DNA of 64,000 bases. Origin: Hyphomicrobiales bacterium. GTDB lineage: Bacteria; Pseudomonadota; Alphaproteobacteria; Rhizobiales; Xanthobacteraceae. Shown piece after piece: positions 25,451 to 35,949 of the stretch (position 1 is the stretch's first letter; the number at the start of each line of letters is the position of its first letter). A program made the position numbers and the translations under genes. A model generated the notes under the pieces. It was given only the letters and a program-made list of their open reading frames with translations. It did not search any database and was not told the origin of the DNA. The DNA lies in contig JAFKKM010000012.1 of assembly GCA_017305555.1 (NCBI GenBank), forward strand, positions 42,447-106,446, in the 5' to 3' direction.

Positions 25451-28410
25451 ACGCCTCCGCGACGGACGCGGATCTGTCTTCCCTGGCCGCGCAGGTTGTG
25501 GCCGGTCCGGTCGTGTTCGCTCCACCGGAAGCCGCGCAACGGCTTGCCGACTGGCTGGCCGATGTGTCGCCCGAGCAGGCGGCGGCGATTGCGGCCATCA
25601 CAAAACAATTTCCCAGGATTCGAACGCTGCTGGAAGGCATCGCCGAAGCGTCGCCTTACCTGTTCGATCTGATCCGGGCCGACGCCGGCCGGCTTGTCCG
25701 GCTTTTGCAATCCGGGCCGGAGGCGCACTTCGCGACGTTGATCGCAAAAGCTGTCGCCGATGTTCCCACCGCCGCCGATCAGGCCGAGGCAATGCACTTG
25801 CTGCGCCGGCTGAAAGCGGAAGCCGCGTTGATGATCGCGCTGTGCGACATCGGCGGCGTCTGGCCGGTGATGCGCGTGACCCAGGCGCTGACCGATCTTG
25901 CGGTCACCTCGGTGCAATGCGCGCTGCGCTTCCTGCTGTTGCAGGAGGCGGCGCGCGGCAAGCTGTCGCCGCCCGTTCCCGAGCGGCCGGAGGAGGGCAG
26001 CGGCCTCGTTGTTCTCGCCATGGGCAAGATGGGCGCGGGCGAACTGAACTATTCCAGCGACGTCGATCTCATCGTCTTCTTCGATCTCGCCGCGCCGACG
26101 CTGGCGCCGGACATCGAGCCGCAGCCTTTCTTCGTGCGCGTCACGCAAGGGCTGTCGCGGATGTTGCAGCAGCGCACCGGCGACGGTTACGTCTTCCGCG
26201 TCGATCTACGGCTGCGGCCGGATCCGGCCTCGACACCGGTAGCGATCTCGACCGCCGCCGCACTCGACTATTACGAGCGCGAGGGTCGAACATGGGAGCG
26301 CGCCGCGATGATCAAGGCGCGTCCGTGCGCTGGCGATATCGTCGCGGGCGAGGCGCTGGTCGGCGAGATTGCGCCGTTCGTCTGGCGCAAGCATCTCGAC
26401 TTCGCCGCGCTGTCCGACGTCCACGACATGAAGCGGCAGATGCAGTCCTTCCGCGGGCAGAACGACATTTCGGTCGAAGGGCATAACGTCAAGGTCGGGC
26501 GCGGCGGTATTCGCGAGATCGAATTTTTCGCACAGACCCAGCAATTGATCGCCGGCGGGCGGCATCCTGAACTGCGCTCGCGGCCGACGCTGGAGACGCT
26601 GAACATTCTGGCGGCGAACAACTGGATCACGCCCGTGGCGCGTGACGAGTTGAGCGAGGCTTATCAATTCCTCCGCAGCGTCGAGCATCGCCTGCAAATG
26701 ATCGCCGACGAGCAGACTCATGCGCTGCCGGAGGATCGCGATGCAGTCGAGCGTTTCGCCTTCTTCTTCGGCTACGACAGCCGCGACGCCTTTGCCAAAG
26801 ACCTGCTGCATCATCTCAATTGCGTGCAGGGACATTACAGCAAGCTGTTCGAGGGCGATCCGGCCGGAACGGCGAAACTTCCCGATGTTGACTATCGCGC
26901 CGGCCCCGACGATCCGCGAGTGGTCAAGCGGCTGTCCGATCTCGGCTTCGCCAAGCCACTGATGGTGGCGTCCACCGTTCAGCAATGGATGGCGGGCGAA
27001 TATCGCGTGCTGAAGGTCGAGGCGACACGAAAGGCTTTCGAGGAATTCGTCCCGGCGTTGATCGATGGGTTGGCGCACGCCGAAGAACCCGACGACGCGG
27101 TGACTGCCTTCGATAGCTTCCTGCAAGCCTTGCAACGCGGCGGGCGATTGATCTCGCTGCTCGGTCAGAACAGCGATCTGGTCGCGCTGGTGGCGTTAAT
27201 TCTTGGTGCCGCACCGCGTCTCGGCGCGATGTTGGCGCGACAGCCGCAACTGATGGATGGCCTGATCGATCCGCGCTTCTTCGGCGCGATGCCGGATCGC
27301 AAGGAGTTGTCGGAGCGACTCGCGGCGACACTCTCTGACACGGACTCTTACGAAGAATTTCTCGACCGGCTGCGGCTGTTCGGCCAGGAAAGCCTGTTCC
27401 TGATCGGCGCGCGCATTCTGTCCGGCACTGTGTCGGCGCAACACGCCAGCACGGCTTTCGCGGACGTCGCCGAAGGCATCGTGCAGACGGTGCATCGACT
27501 GGTGACGAAGCAATTCGTCGAGCAATACGGCCGGGTTCAAAATCAGGAAACCGCCATTCTGGCGATGGGGAAACTCGGCAGCCGCGAGATGACGGCATCG
27601 TCCGATCTCGATCTCATTCTGATCTACGACTTCGATCACGAGTATCCGGATTCCGATGGCGCAAAATCGTTGCACGGCAGCCAGTATTTCGCGCGCTTTA
27701 CTCAACGGCTGATCAGCGCTTTTACCACACGCACCAATTACGGTGTGCTGTATGAGGTCGACATGCGGTTGCGCCCGTCGGGTCGCGCCGGTCCTGTCGC
27801 GTCAAGGCTGGATTCGTTCGCCGATTATCAGGATCATGAAGCCTGGACCTGGGAGCATATGGCGCTGACGCGCGCCCGCGTGATTTCGGCGTCCCCCGAA
27901 TTCCGCGAGCGGATCGAAGCGATCATCCGCGAGGTACTGACACGCCCGCGCGATCGCCGCATCATCGCCAGCGACGTCGCCGAAATGCGTCGCGCCATCG
28001 CGCTCGAGAAGGGCGAGGACGATATCTGGGATATCAAATATGCCGCCGGTGGCACGGTGGATATCGAATTCATCGCGCAATACTTGCAACTGGTTCACGC
28101 GGCGGAGACGCCGGAGATTCTCAACGTCAGCACCGTGCAGGTGCTGGAGAACGCAGCGCGCCTCGGCATCCTGCCGCAATCAACCATGGAAGTGCTGCGG
28201 CCCGCGGCGCGGCTCTATCATGACCTGACGCAAATTCTGCGGCTTTGCGTCAGCGGCAAGTTCGATCCGTCGACCGCCGGCGAGGACCTTCTGCGGATCA
28301 TGACGCGGGCAGGAGATGCGCCGGACTTCTCGGCGCTGGAAGCGCGTGTGCGCGACACACAGTCTGACGTGAGAAGCGTGTTTCTCGCGCTGGTCGACGA
28401 GACGAATTAG
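25447..28410 (+). CDS. glnE: Glutamine synthetase adenylyltransferase / adenylyl-removing enzyme GlnE
   Basis: A 987-aa bifunctional enzyme that adds or removes AMP on glutamine synthetase in response to PII and glutamine. Two nucleotidyltransferase modules are visible: the N-terminal one with GKMGAGELNYSSDVDLIVFF (around residue 195) and the C-terminal one with GKLGSREMTASSDLDLILIY (around residue 705), each with the paired metal-binding aspartates, and each followed by an RLRP stretch (VDLRLRPDP; VDMRLRPSG). Length and architecture are normal. It overlaps the upstream kinase gene by 4 bases and converges with a PAS kinase gene whose stop it overlaps. Confidence 0.97.
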   Translation: MNASATDADLSSLAAQVVAGPVVFAPPEAAQRLADWLADVSPEQAAAIAAITKQFPRIRTLLEGIAEASPYLFDLIRADAGRLVRLLQSGPEAHFATLIAKAVADVPTAADQAEAMHLLRRLKAEAALMIALCDIGGVWPVMRVTQALTDLAVTSVQCALRFLLLQEAARGKLSPPVPERPEEGSGLVVLAMGKMGAGELNYSSDVDLIVFFDLAAPTLAPDIEPQPFFVRVTQGLSRMLQQRTGDGYVFRVDLRLRPDPASTPVAISTAAALDYYEREGRTWERAAMIKARPCAGDIVAGEALVGEIAPFVWRKHLDFAALSDVHDMKRQMQSFRGQNDISVEGHNVKVGRGGIREIEFFAQTQQLIAGGRHPELRSRPTLETLNILAANNWITPVARDELSEAYQFLRSVEHRLQMIADEQTHALPEDRDAVERFAFFFGYDSRDAFAKDLLHHLNCVQGHYSKLFEGDPAGTAKLPDVDYRAGPDDPRVVKRLSDLGFAKPLMVASTVQQWMAGEYRVLKVEATRKAFEEFVPALIDGLAHAEEPDDAVTAFDSFLQALQRGGRLISLLGQNSDLVALVALILGAAPRLGAMLARQPQLMDGLIDPRFFGAMPDRKELSERLAATLSDTDSYEEFLDRLRLFGQESLFLIGARILSGTVSAQHASTAFADVAEGIVQTVHRLVTKQFVEQYGRVQNQETAILAMGKLGSREMTASSDLDLILIYDFDHEYPDSDGAKSLHGSQYFARFTQRLISAFTTRTNYGVLYEVDMRLRPSGRAGPVASRLDSFADYQDHEAWTWEHMALTRARVISASPEFRERIEAIIREVLTRPRDRRIIASDVAEMRRAIALEKGEDDIWDIKYAAGGTVDIEFIAQYLQLVHAAETPEILNVSTVQVLENAARLGILPQSTMEVLRPAARLYHDLTQILRLCVSGKFDPSTAGEDLLRIMTRAGDAPDFSALEARVRDTQSDVRSVFLALVDETN

Positions 28411-30713
28411 GCTGCGACGGAAAGCGGGCGCGTGCGCCCGTCGCACGGCAGCGTCACGCCGATCACCGTGCCGGCGCCGGGTTTTGACTTCATCCGCATC
28501 GAGCCGCCGTGCAGGCCGGTCAGCGATTTGGCGATCGCAAGGCCAAGCCCCGAGCCCTGATAGGTTTTGGTCAGCTGTCCCTCGACCTGCTCGAACGGCT
28601 GACCGAGTTTGGCCATCGATTGCCGTGCTATACCGATGCCGGTATCAGCAATCATCAGTACGATGGAATGATCGACCAGCCGGCTGCGGACGACAACCCG
28701 GCCGCCATCCGGCGTGAATTTGACCGCGTTCGATAGAAGATTGACGACGATCTGCTTGATTGCGCGCCGGTCCGCCACCAGCGGCACCTGATCGTCGAAA
28801 TCGGCATCGAGCACCAGGCACTTTTCCTGCGCCCTGCCTGAGACGACACGAAGCGATTCCGTCAGCGTCTGGGCCAGATTGAGCGGTTCGAGATCGAGTT
28901 GCATCCGTCCGGCCTCGATCTTCGACATGTCGAGAATGTCGTTGATGACTTCCAGCAGATAGTGCCCCGACGTTAGGATGTCGTGACAGTATTCCTGATA
29001 CTTGTCGCAGCCGAGCGTTCCGAACATGCCGCTGCCCATGATCTCGGAGAAGCCGATGATGGCGTTGAGCGGCGTCCGCAATTCGTGGCTCATATTGGCC
29101 AGGAACTTCGACTTCGCCTGATTGGCTTCCTCGGCGCGGTCTTTCTCGTCAGCGTATTTTTGTGCGAGGTCGGCAAGCTCGAGCGCTTGTTGTTCCAGCG
29201 TCGCCTGCGAGCGTTTCAGGTCGATCACCGAGGCGCGCAGGCGCAGGTCGTTGTCGACGAGTTTCTGCTCGTGATCCTTGATCCGGGTGATGTCGGTGCC
29301 CACCGAAACGTAGCCGCCGTCCTTGGTCCGGCGCTCGCTGACGTTGAGCCAGCGGCCGTCGTCGAGCTGCGCCTCGAAGGTGCGCGCGCCGGTGGCGAGC
29401 GCATCGCTGGCCGGTAGCCGCGCGCGAATGCGCGGCATTTTTCCCACCTCGCAAACCGTCTCATATGACGTTCCCGGCGCAACGGCAGTGTCGGGCAGCT
29501 TATGCAGCCGCTGAAAATGCGAGTTGCAGAGCACGAGGCGGTCCTCGGCGTCCCACAGCACGAAGGATTCCGGAATGGTTTCGATGGCGTCGCGCAGACG
29601 AAGGTCGGCTTCGACGGTGCGTTCGGCGAGGCTTTTCTGCTCGGTGACGTCCACCGCGATGCCGATGAGGTGCAAGCCGCCATCGCGCGCGCCGTGGCTG
29701 AGTTCGCATCGCACGCGCAGCCAGATCCAGTGGCCATTGCTGTGCTGCATCCGGAAACTCTGGTCGATGTGATTGATCTGTCCGGAGATCAGAAGGTCCG
29801 CGATCTCGAACAGGTCGATATCGTCGGAGCGGACCAGCGCGTTGACTTCTCCGAAGGTCAAAAGGTCGCTGCGGCCGGGCAGGCCCAGGATGGAAAACAT
29901 CGAATGCGACCAGAAGATGCGGCCGCGCGACAGGTCCCAGTCCCACAGGCCGCAGCGCCCGCGATTGAGTGCGGTATCGATCCGCCCGCGCACGGCGTCG
30001 TTGATGAGATCGCCTTCGCGGGCGCGGGTCGATTGCCAGTGAAACGCGAAGCCGAGAATGAGCACGACGAAGCCGGTGGTGGCGGAGAGCGTGATCGAGA
30101 GCGCCGCGTCCGACTGCCACAGGGGCGAGCCGTGCTTTTGCGCGATGACGAGGTGATGGCCGGGAAGCGCCTTGAGCGGTCGCGCGGTGATCATAAGGTC
30201 GTCGACCTTGCTGATCCCCGATATTGGGCTTTCGGCAATCGCATTCCGCACCGTTGATGCAAAAGCCGTCAGCGCAGCGCGATTCGTGTCGTCGAGCCAG
30301 TCGGCGGAAAGGCCTGCGATGAGCTGCTGATCCGCTCCCACGATCAGGATGGACCGGCTGGCCGCAAGGCCCCATGCCGGGATCGCCGTCGACAGCAGTT
30401 CCTGAAGACGCGACGTCGTGATCGAGGATTGACGCTCGGAGAGATTGCGGTCGAGGCGTTCGGTGAGCAGGTCGGCAAGCGCGGTCAGGTCGCGCTGCGC
30501 GGAGGCCTGCATTTGCCGGCCGTGATCGGTGACCTGAACGAAGGCGCCGAAGCAGATGGTGACGAGGAAAGCGATGATGAGGGTCGGGACCGCGCGGCGT
30601 AACACCGGTTCGGCATTCAACAGCCGGTGGTAGGCTGGTTTTGCGATCGATTGCGCCAATCCCTTGATAGAATCGGATTGGACGCATGCGCTTTGTGTGC
30701 GCGCGCGCATCAT
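28407..30713 (-). CDS. Membrane PAS-domain sensor histidine kinase
   Basis: A 768-aa kinase. Membrane helix near residue 45 (AVPTLIIAFLVTICFGAFVQ), an extracytoplasmic segment, a second helix (LSATTGFVVLILGFAFHWQS), then two PAS modules (FSILGLPGRSDLLTFGEV with HWIWLRVRCELSHGARDGG; then AIETIPESFVLWDAEDRLVL), a coiled coil, the phospho-acceptor His in FLANMSHELRTPLNAIIGFS and an HATPase domain (NAVKFTP, DTGIGIA, GSGLGLAIA). It resembles DivJ/PleC-type kinases in its HisKA motif; no partner regulator is nearby. Start at ATG 30713 with GAGGGG upstream. Its stop overlaps the glnE stop. Confidence 0.9.
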   Translation of the reverse strand: MMRARTQSACVQSDSIKGLAQSIAKPAYHRLLNAEPVLRRAVPTLIIAFLVTICFGAFVQVTDHGRQMQASAQRDLTALADLLTERLDRNLSERQSSITTSRLQELLSTAIPAWGLAASRSILIVGADQQLIAGLSADWLDDTNRAALTAFASTVRNAIAESPISGISKVDDLMITARPLKALPGHHLVIAQKHGSPLWQSDAALSITLSATTGFVVLILGFAFHWQSTRAREGDLINDAVRGRIDTALNRGRCGLWDWDLSRGRIFWSHSMFSILGLPGRSDLLTFGEVNALVRSDDIDLFEIADLLISGQINHIDQSFRMQHSNGHWIWLRVRCELSHGARDGGLHLIGIAVDVTEQKSLAERTVEADLRLRDAIETIPESFVLWDAEDRLVLCNSHFQRLHKLPDTAVAPGTSYETVCEVGKMPRIRARLPASDALATGARTFEAQLDDGRWLNVSERRTKDGGYVSVGTDITRIKDHEQKLVDNDLRLRASVIDLKRSQATLEQQALELADLAQKYADEKDRAEEANQAKSKFLANMSHELRTPLNAIIGFSEIMGSGMFGTLGCDKYQEYCHDILTSGHYLLEVINDILDMSKIEAGRMQLDLEPLNLAQTLTESLRVVSGRAQEKCLVLDADFDDQVPLVADRRAIKQIVVNLLSNAVKFTPDGGRVVVRSRLVDHSIVLMIADTGIGIARQSMAKLGQPFEQVEGQLTKTYQGSGLGLAIAKSLTGLHGGSMRMKSKPGAGTVIGVTLPCDGRTRPLSVAA

Positions 30714-31057
30714 GCCTTGCCCCCTCGGAATTCCTCTGGAATGCCGCCCCGGTGAAACCGTTCGCTCCGGTGGCGGCAACGCACTGCTACAGGTCAGTCC
30801 GACGCTCCGGTTCAAGTTCGACGATCGGTTAGGTTCGATCATCGGGTGTCGCGAACGGGCGCAGTTCCTGTCGATTCAAACTGGCCCCCAGGCCGTGTCG
30901 AATCATGCGTACAATTTGAATCCAGTTTTAGCGGTGTGTCGAGAGTCAACGAATCGTTAACGCGAAAAAATCTTTATCCAATGATGATTTTTTCGTCGGC
31001 GAGCGCGTGCGGATGAGTCCGAAACAGGAACGCGCGTCGCCTCGGACGTCAAGCGGC
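30714..31057. other. Intergenic region upstream of the PAS kinase gene
   Basis: About 340 bases without a supported gene. It lies upstream of the kinase start and beyond the 3' end of the metal-transporter gene, so it should contain the kinase promoter. It contains an AT-rich stretch (GCGAAAAAATCTTTATCC); no clear box is recognised. Confidence 0.5.
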
Positions 31058-32437
31058 CTACGTGCGCGTGGGTTCGGCATGGCTGATGACGCGCTTCACC
31101 GTCGGGAAAGCGCGACGCAATGCGCGCTCGATGTCGTCGACCGCCTCGTGGACCAGCAGCACGCTCATGGTCGGTGCAGCCCGGCAATGGAAGTTGACGA
31201 TTTGCCCGGCTTCGGTGTCGCGCACGCGCACATTGTGAATGTCGTGGATGCCGCGATCCGTCGCGAAGCCGGAGAGCGCCGCGGTGATTTCCGCGACGCG
31301 GGCCGCAGGGGCATCGATGCCGGACGGCGCGTCAGGCTCCAGCGGCTCGATGTGGGTATCGACCTCGACGTCGGCGCCGAATTCGTCGCGAATGCTTTGC
31401 TCAAGCCCCTGCGCGATGTCATGTGCCTTGCTGAGATCGAACTGGCCGTCAACTTCGAGATCGATGCTGACGGTCAGCCGGCCGCCGAGGTCGTGAACCG
31501 TGACGTGATGGATGGCGAGGGCGGCGTTGCGCGCGATGACCATGATCCGCTCGCGCACCGTTTCGTTGTCGCGCGCCACTGGCAGGGCGGTGAAGGTGAG
31601 GTCGGCGTCGCCCAATGCAGCCGTTACCGCCTCTTGTGCCTTGCGCTTGATCGCATCGATGCGGTCGAGCGGGTAGGTTCGCGGCACCTCAACGTCGGCG
31701 TCGATGAAGTACTTCGCGCCGACCATTCGCACGCGCAGCCGCCCGACGCCGATCACGCCTGGCACGTTCACGATCGCGGCGCGGACCTTGTCGGTTGCGC
31801 CTTCAGGCGCGCGGTCGAGCAGCGTTTCGATGGTGGAGCGCCCGAGCCGCAGGCCCAGCACCGAGATCACCGCGGCAATGGCGATGGCGGCGGCGGCATC
31901 AACCAACGGATAGCCCAGCGCGGCAAGCCCGAGCCCGACGATTACTGCGACCCAGCCAAGCACATCGGAGGCGAAGTGAAGGGCATCGGCGGCGAGCGCC
32001 TGGCTTTTCGTCGCGTGCGCGGCACGATGCAGCGCGCGCGCCCGCCATAAATTGACGCCGATATCGATCAGCAGAACCACGAACGGAATCAGCGAGAGCG
32101 TCGGTGGCACCGCGCCTTCGCGTAAGTGTCCAATAGCGGTAACGAGAATGCCGCCCGCGAGGATATAAAGCAGCGCGATGACGCCGAGTGCGGACAAGCT
32201 TTCGAACTTGCCGTGGCCGTAATGGTGCTCGTCGTCGGCGGGGCGATCCGAAAATCGCACCACGATCCAGGTGATGACGGTGGCGACCAGATCGACGGAG
32301 CTGTGCAGCGCTTCCGAAATCAAGGCCAGGCTGCCGATGGCGACGCCGACCACGAACTTCACCGCCGCCATGGTCGCGCTGGCGATGACGGAGATGGCGG
32401 CAACGCGGGTTTTTGTGGTGTCGACGTGCTGGCTCAT
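31058..32437 (-). CDS. Cation diffusion facilitator (CDF) metal exporter
   Basis: A 459-aa metal/proton antiporter, longer than the typical 300-aa CDF. Six membrane helices lie in residues 10-210, with the two metal-site motifs EALHSSVDLVATV and ADALHFASDVLGW (HxxxD type, as in zinc/iron exporters). The cytoplasmic region after residue 210 holds tandem copies of a dimerisation domain (VNVPGVIGVGRLRVRMVGAK; AIHHVTVHDLGGRLTVSIDL; GIHDIHNVRVRDTEAGQIVN), explaining the length. It exports divalent metal ions from the cytoplasm. Start at ATG 32437 is preferred, though the frame extends 12 codons. Confidence 0.92.
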   Translation of the reverse strand: MSQHVDTTKTRVAAISVIASATMAAVKFVVGVAIGSLALISEALHSSVDLVATVITWIVVRFSDRPADDEHHYGHGKFESLSALGVIALLYILAGGILVTAIGHLREGAVPPTLSLIPFVVLLIDIGVNLWRARALHRAAHATKSQALAADALHFASDVLGWVAVIVGLGLAALGYPLVDAAAAIAIAAVISVLGLRLGRSTIETLLDRAPEGATDKVRAAIVNVPGVIGVGRLRVRMVGAKYFIDADVEVPRTYPLDRIDAIKRKAQEAVTAALGDADLTFTALPVARDNETVRERIMVIARNAALAIHHVTVHDLGGRLTVSIDLEVDGQFDLSKAHDIAQGLEQSIRDEFGADVEVDTHIEPLEPDAPSGIDAPAARVAEITAALSGFATDRGIHDIHNVRVRDTEAGQIVNFHCRAAPTMSVLLVHEAVDDIERALRRAFPTVKRVISHAEPTRT

Positions 32438-32557
32438 GGGGCCGGGTTTAGCAGTCCCCATAGCCGACATCAAAGCGGCGCAAGCGATACACCCGCTATT
32501 TTTTACGCCACTTGCAGATGCGAATTATTCCGACTTCAAACAACGTCATGCCGATCG

Positions 32558-33526
32558 TTACAGCGTGACGACGATCTTGCCGAGATGCTGATTGGCTTCC
32601 ATGTGATCGAATGCCTTGGCGATGTCGGCGAATGCGAAGGTGCGATCGATTGGCAACTTGAGCTTCCGGGATTCAACTGCGGGCCAGATGTCGTTCTTCA
32701 CTTGCGTGAAGATATCGCGGATCTCCTCGATCGACCGCGTGCGGAAGGTGACGCCGATATAATGAATGCGTCGTGCGGCATGCAGGTCGAAGTTGAAGTC
32801 GCCGTGACTGCCGCCAAGCCGGCCGACATTGACGATGCGGCCGAGCACCCGCGTTGCCGCCAGATTTTGATTGGCGACGGGACCGGATATCTGATCGACG
32901 ATCAGATCGACGCCCGCGCCGCCGGTTGCGCGCAATACCTCGTCGACCCAGGCCGGGTCGCGCGAGTCGATGGCGATATCCGCACCGAAATCCTTCAGGC
33001 GCGCGCGCCGCTCCGCGTTGGTCGAGGAGCCGATCACAGTCCGGGCGCCTTTCAGTTTGGCGATCTGCAACGCCATCAGGCCGACGCCGGAACTCGCTCC
33101 CTGAATCAGCACCGTCTGTCCTGGCCGCAGGTCTCCGTTGGTCACCAGCGCGTTGTGCATGGTGGTCAGCGCGATCGGCAGCGTTGCGGCTTCGCTGAAG
33201 TCCATGCCGGCGGGAATCTGAAACAACCGTCCGTAGTCGGCGAGGGTATACTCCGCGAAGGCGGCACCGCCTGAGCCCATCACGCGGTCGCCGATCTTGA
33301 CGCCTTTCGCATCGGGACCGACCTCTGCGACTTCGCCAGCCCATTCCATGCCGAGCACAGTGCCCGCGCCGCCGGCGCTGCCGTGAACGTGCCCCTTGGT
33401 CATACCGAGATCAGCGCGATTGAGGCCGCAGGCGCGAACGCGCACCAGGACCTGCGGGCCTTTCGGGCTCGGCTTCGCCACATCGCTGATGTTCGCGCTA
33501 CCGGTGCCGTAAACGAATGCTTTCAT
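32558..33526 (-). CDS. Quinone oxidoreductase-like MDR-family enzyme
   Basis: A 322-aa medium-chain dehydrogenase of the zinc-free quinone oxidoreductase type. GroES-like N-terminal domain (VLVRVRACGLNRADLGMTKG; GMEWAGEVAEVGPDAKGV), then a Rossmann fold with AASSGVG-type motif (IQGASSGVGLMALQIAKLKG) for NADPH. Typical zinc-binding cysteines and histidine are absent. It probably reduces a quinone or an enone. It is last in the minus-strand set of GntR, formyl-CoA transferase, 2-dehydropantoate-reductase-like enzyme and this gene. Start at ATG 33526; the frame begins further upstream. Confidence 0.88.
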   Translation of the reverse strand: MKAFVYGTGSANISDVAKPSPKGPQVLVRVRACGLNRADLGMTKGHVHGSAGGAGTVLGMEWAGEVAEVGPDAKGVKIGDRVMGSGGAAFAEYTLADYGRLFQIPAGMDFSEAATLPIALTTMHNALVTNGDLRPGQTVLIQGASSGVGLMALQIAKLKGARTVIGSSTNAERRARLKDFGADIAIDSRDPAWVDEVLRATGGAGVDLIVDQISGPVANQNLAATRVLGRIVNVGRLGGSHGDFNFDLHAARRIHYIGVTFRTRSIEEIRDIFTQVKNDIWPAVESRKLKLPIDRTFAFADIAKAFDHMEANQHLGKIVVTL

Positions 33527-33586
33527 GAAAGTTGTCTCGCGTCTGATGTCAGCGTTGCGGTTGTTGTCGTTGATTGCGTCCAACGA

Positions 33587-34561
33587 TCAGTATAGGCCCG
33601 CCACCTTAGCGCGCCGCGCGACAAGCGCCAGCACCGCGTCCAGCGCCGGCGTCGGAATTTTCGTCAGGCGCCCCATTTCCTGCACCACCGTCACCAGCGG
33701 ATCGATCTCCATCGGGCGACCGCGCTCGAGGTCTTGCAACATCGAGGTCTTGTGCGCGCCGACTTTGCGCGCGCCTTCGATGCGCCGTTCGACGTCGACG
33801 CGGAATTGAACGCCGAAGGTTTCGGCGATGGCCTGCGCTTCCAGCATCACGGCTTTCGACAAGGCGCGCGTCGCGGGATCGGTGCAGATCACATCCAGCG
33901 TAGCGTGGGTCAGCGCGCTGATCGGATTGAAGCAGACGTTGCCCCACAGCTTGAGCCATATCTCGTCACGGATTCGATCCAGCACCGGCGCTTTCAATCC
34001 GGCTTCGACGAACAGTGCCGACAGCCGCTCGACATCGGCCGATTTTTCGCCGGACGGCTCGCCGATCGGGAAACGGTCGCCGTAGACGTGACGGATCACG
34101 CCCGGCGCCTCGATCTCGGTGGCGGGATAGACCACGCAGCCGATGCCGCGCTCAGGGCCGAACTCGCGCCATTGCCGGCCGCCGGGGTCGATGCTCTCCA
34201 GCGTCGCGCCTTCGAATGCGCCGCCATGCTTGTAGAAATACCAATAGGGAATGCCGTTCACGGCGGTGACGATGCGCGTGTGCGATCCGAGCAACGGCTT
34301 CATGGCGTCGATCACGCCGGGCACTGAATGCGCCTTCAGGCAGACGATAACGAAATCCTGCGGACCGAGTTCGGCGGGATTGTCGGTGCAGTGCGGCCGC
34401 ACCACGCGCGCCTCATCGCCGCTCAGCAACTTCAATCCGTTGGCTTTCATTGCCGCGAGATGCGGGCCGCGCGCGATCAGGCTGACGTCGGCATTCGTTC
34501 CGGCGAGTTGTGCGCCGAGATAGCCGCCGATCGCGCCGGCACCGTAGATGCAAACTTTCAT
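33587..34561 (-). CDS. 2-dehydropantoate 2-reductase family (PanE/ApbA)
   Basis: A 324-aa NADPH-dependent ketoacid reductase. The nucleotide-binding motif GAGAIGGYLGAQLAG opens the protein; KAHSVPGVI and VTAVNGIPYWYF follow, and the catalytic-lysine region is LKLWGNVCFNPISALTHATL. The family includes ketopantoate reductase of pantothenate synthesis, but many paralogues in degradative clusters reduce other 2-oxo acids; its position beside a CoA-transferase gene makes the latter likely. Confidence 0.88.
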   Translation of the reverse strand: MKVCIYGAGAIGGYLGAQLAGTNADVSLIARGPHLAAMKANGLKLLSGDEARVVRPHCTDNPAELGPQDFVIVCLKAHSVPGVIDAMKPLLGSHTRIVTAVNGIPYWYFYKHGGAFEGATLESIDPGGRQWREFGPERGIGCVVYPATEIEAPGVIRHVYGDRFPIGEPSGEKSADVERLSALFVEAGLKAPVLDRIRDEIWLKLWGNVCFNPISALTHATLDVICTDPATRALSKAVMLEAQAIAETFGVQFRVDVERRIEGARKVGAHKTSMLQDLERGRPMEIDPLVTVVQEMGRLTKIPTPALDAVLALVARRAKVAGLY

Positions 34562-34627
34562 CGGATGTCCATCCTCAGGAACAGGCCGCGCGCTGACATC
34601 GCGCGGCGAAACGAGGCGAGGGGATAA

Positions 34628-35905
34628 CTATTCGGCGGCCTGCTTGCGCGGGGCGTCGAGCGCGCCCGACGCATGAACGTCGGCGATCTGTTGGCTGCTG
34701 AAGCCGAGCACCTCGCGCAGGATCTCGTCGGTGTGCTCGCCGAGCAGCGGCGAGCGCTTCATGTCCACCGGGCTGTCCGACAGCTTGATCGGATTGCCGA
34801 CCGACAGATATTTGCCGCGCGTCGGGTGATCGACCTCGACCACGGTGCCGCTGGCGCGCAGCGAGGCGTCTTCCGCCAGTTCCTTCATCGACAGGATCGG
34901 ACCACACGGGATGTTGTCTCGGTTGAGAATCTCCATCGCCTCGAATTTGCTTCGCGCCATGGTCCATCGTTCGATGCGCGCGAAGATCTCGTTGAGGCGC
35001 GGCAGGCGCGCCGCGGGCTTGGCGTAGTCGGGATGCGTCTTCCAGCCCGGCTCGCCGATGGCGTCGCAAATCTTGTCCCAGACCTGCGCCTGCGTGATGA
35101 AATAAATGTAGGCGTTGGGATCGCTCTCCCAGCCCTTGCACTTCAGGATGCGGCCGGGCTGACCGCCGCCGGAGTCGTTGCCGGCGCGCGGCGTTGCTTC
35201 GCCGAACGGAAGGCCTTCGCCGTACTGGCTGTATTCCTTGAGCGGGCCGTGGGCGAGGCGCTGCTGGTCGCGCAGCTTGACCCGCGACAGGTTCAGCACG
35301 CCGTCCTGCATCGCCACGGTAACGCGTTGGCCTTTTCCGGAATGGGTGCGGTGGTAAAGCGCGGTGACGATTCCGAGCGCGAGGTGTAGCCCGGTGCCGC
35401 TGTCGCCGATCTGCGCACCGGTGACGAGCGGCAAGCCGTCGCGGAAGCCGGTGGTCGAGGCCGCGCCGCCGGTGCATTGCGCGATGTTCTCGTACACCTT
35501 GCAGTCTTCATAAGGGCCGGGACCGAAGCCCTTGATGGAGGCGACGATCAGCTTCGGGTTGATCTCGCGGATGGTCTCCCAGGGAAAGCCCATGCGGTCG
35601 AGCACGCCGGGGCCGAAATTCTCCACCAGCACGTCGCAGGTCTTCATCAACGCGGTCAGCACCTCCTTGCCCTTGGCATTCTTGGTGTCGAGGGTAATGG
35701 AGCGCTTGTTGTGGTTGAGCATGGTGAAATACAGGCTGTCCACGTTCGGGATGTCCTGCAATTGCCCACGGGTGATGTCGCCCGCACCGGGGCGTTCCAC
35801 TTTGATGACATCGGCGCCGAACCACGCCAGAAGCTGCGTGCAGGTCGGTCCCGATTGAACGTGCGTGAAGTCGAGGATGCGAACGCCTTGCAGCGCTTTG
35901 TCCAT
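34628..35905 (-). CDS. frc: Formyl-CoA:oxalate CoA-transferase-like (class III)
   Basis: A 425-aa CaiB/BaiF (class III) CoA-transferase. It matches the Oxalobacter formyl-CoA transferase closely through [36 protein letters not shown], the catalytic Asp in [13 protein letters not shown] and GGGGQPG-like [15 protein letters not shown], ending [15 protein letters not shown]. The reaction moves CoA from formyl-CoA to oxalate; other acids are possible. Start at ATG 35905 after GGAGA. No oxalyl-CoA decarboxylase gene occurs nearby, so oxalate breakdown would depend on a gene elsewhere, or the substrate differs. Confidence 0.88.
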   Translation of the reverse strand: MDKALQGVRILDFTHVQSGPTCTQLLAWFGADVIKVERPGAGDITRGQLQDIPNVDSLYFTMLNHNKRSITLDTKNAKGKEVLTALMKTCDVLVENFGPGVLDRMGFPWETIREINPKLIVASIKGFGPGPYEDCKVYENIAQCTGGAASTTGFRDGLPLVTGAQIGDSGTGLHLALGIVTALYHRTHSGKGQRVTVAMQDGVLNLSRVKLRDQQRLAHGPLKEYSQYGEGLPFGEATPRAGNDSGGGQPGRILKCKGWESDPNAYIYFITQAQVWDKICDAIGEPGWKTHPDYAKPAARLPRLNEIFARIERWTMARSKFEAMEILNRDNIPCGPILSMKELAEDASLRASGTVVEVDHPTRGKYLSVGNPIKLSDSPVDMKRSPLLGEHTDEILREVLGFSSQQIADVHASGALDAPRKQAAE

Positions 35906-35949
35906 GATCGTCTCCTGCATCAAAAGCGCCGACAGCGGGTCGGCAAGCC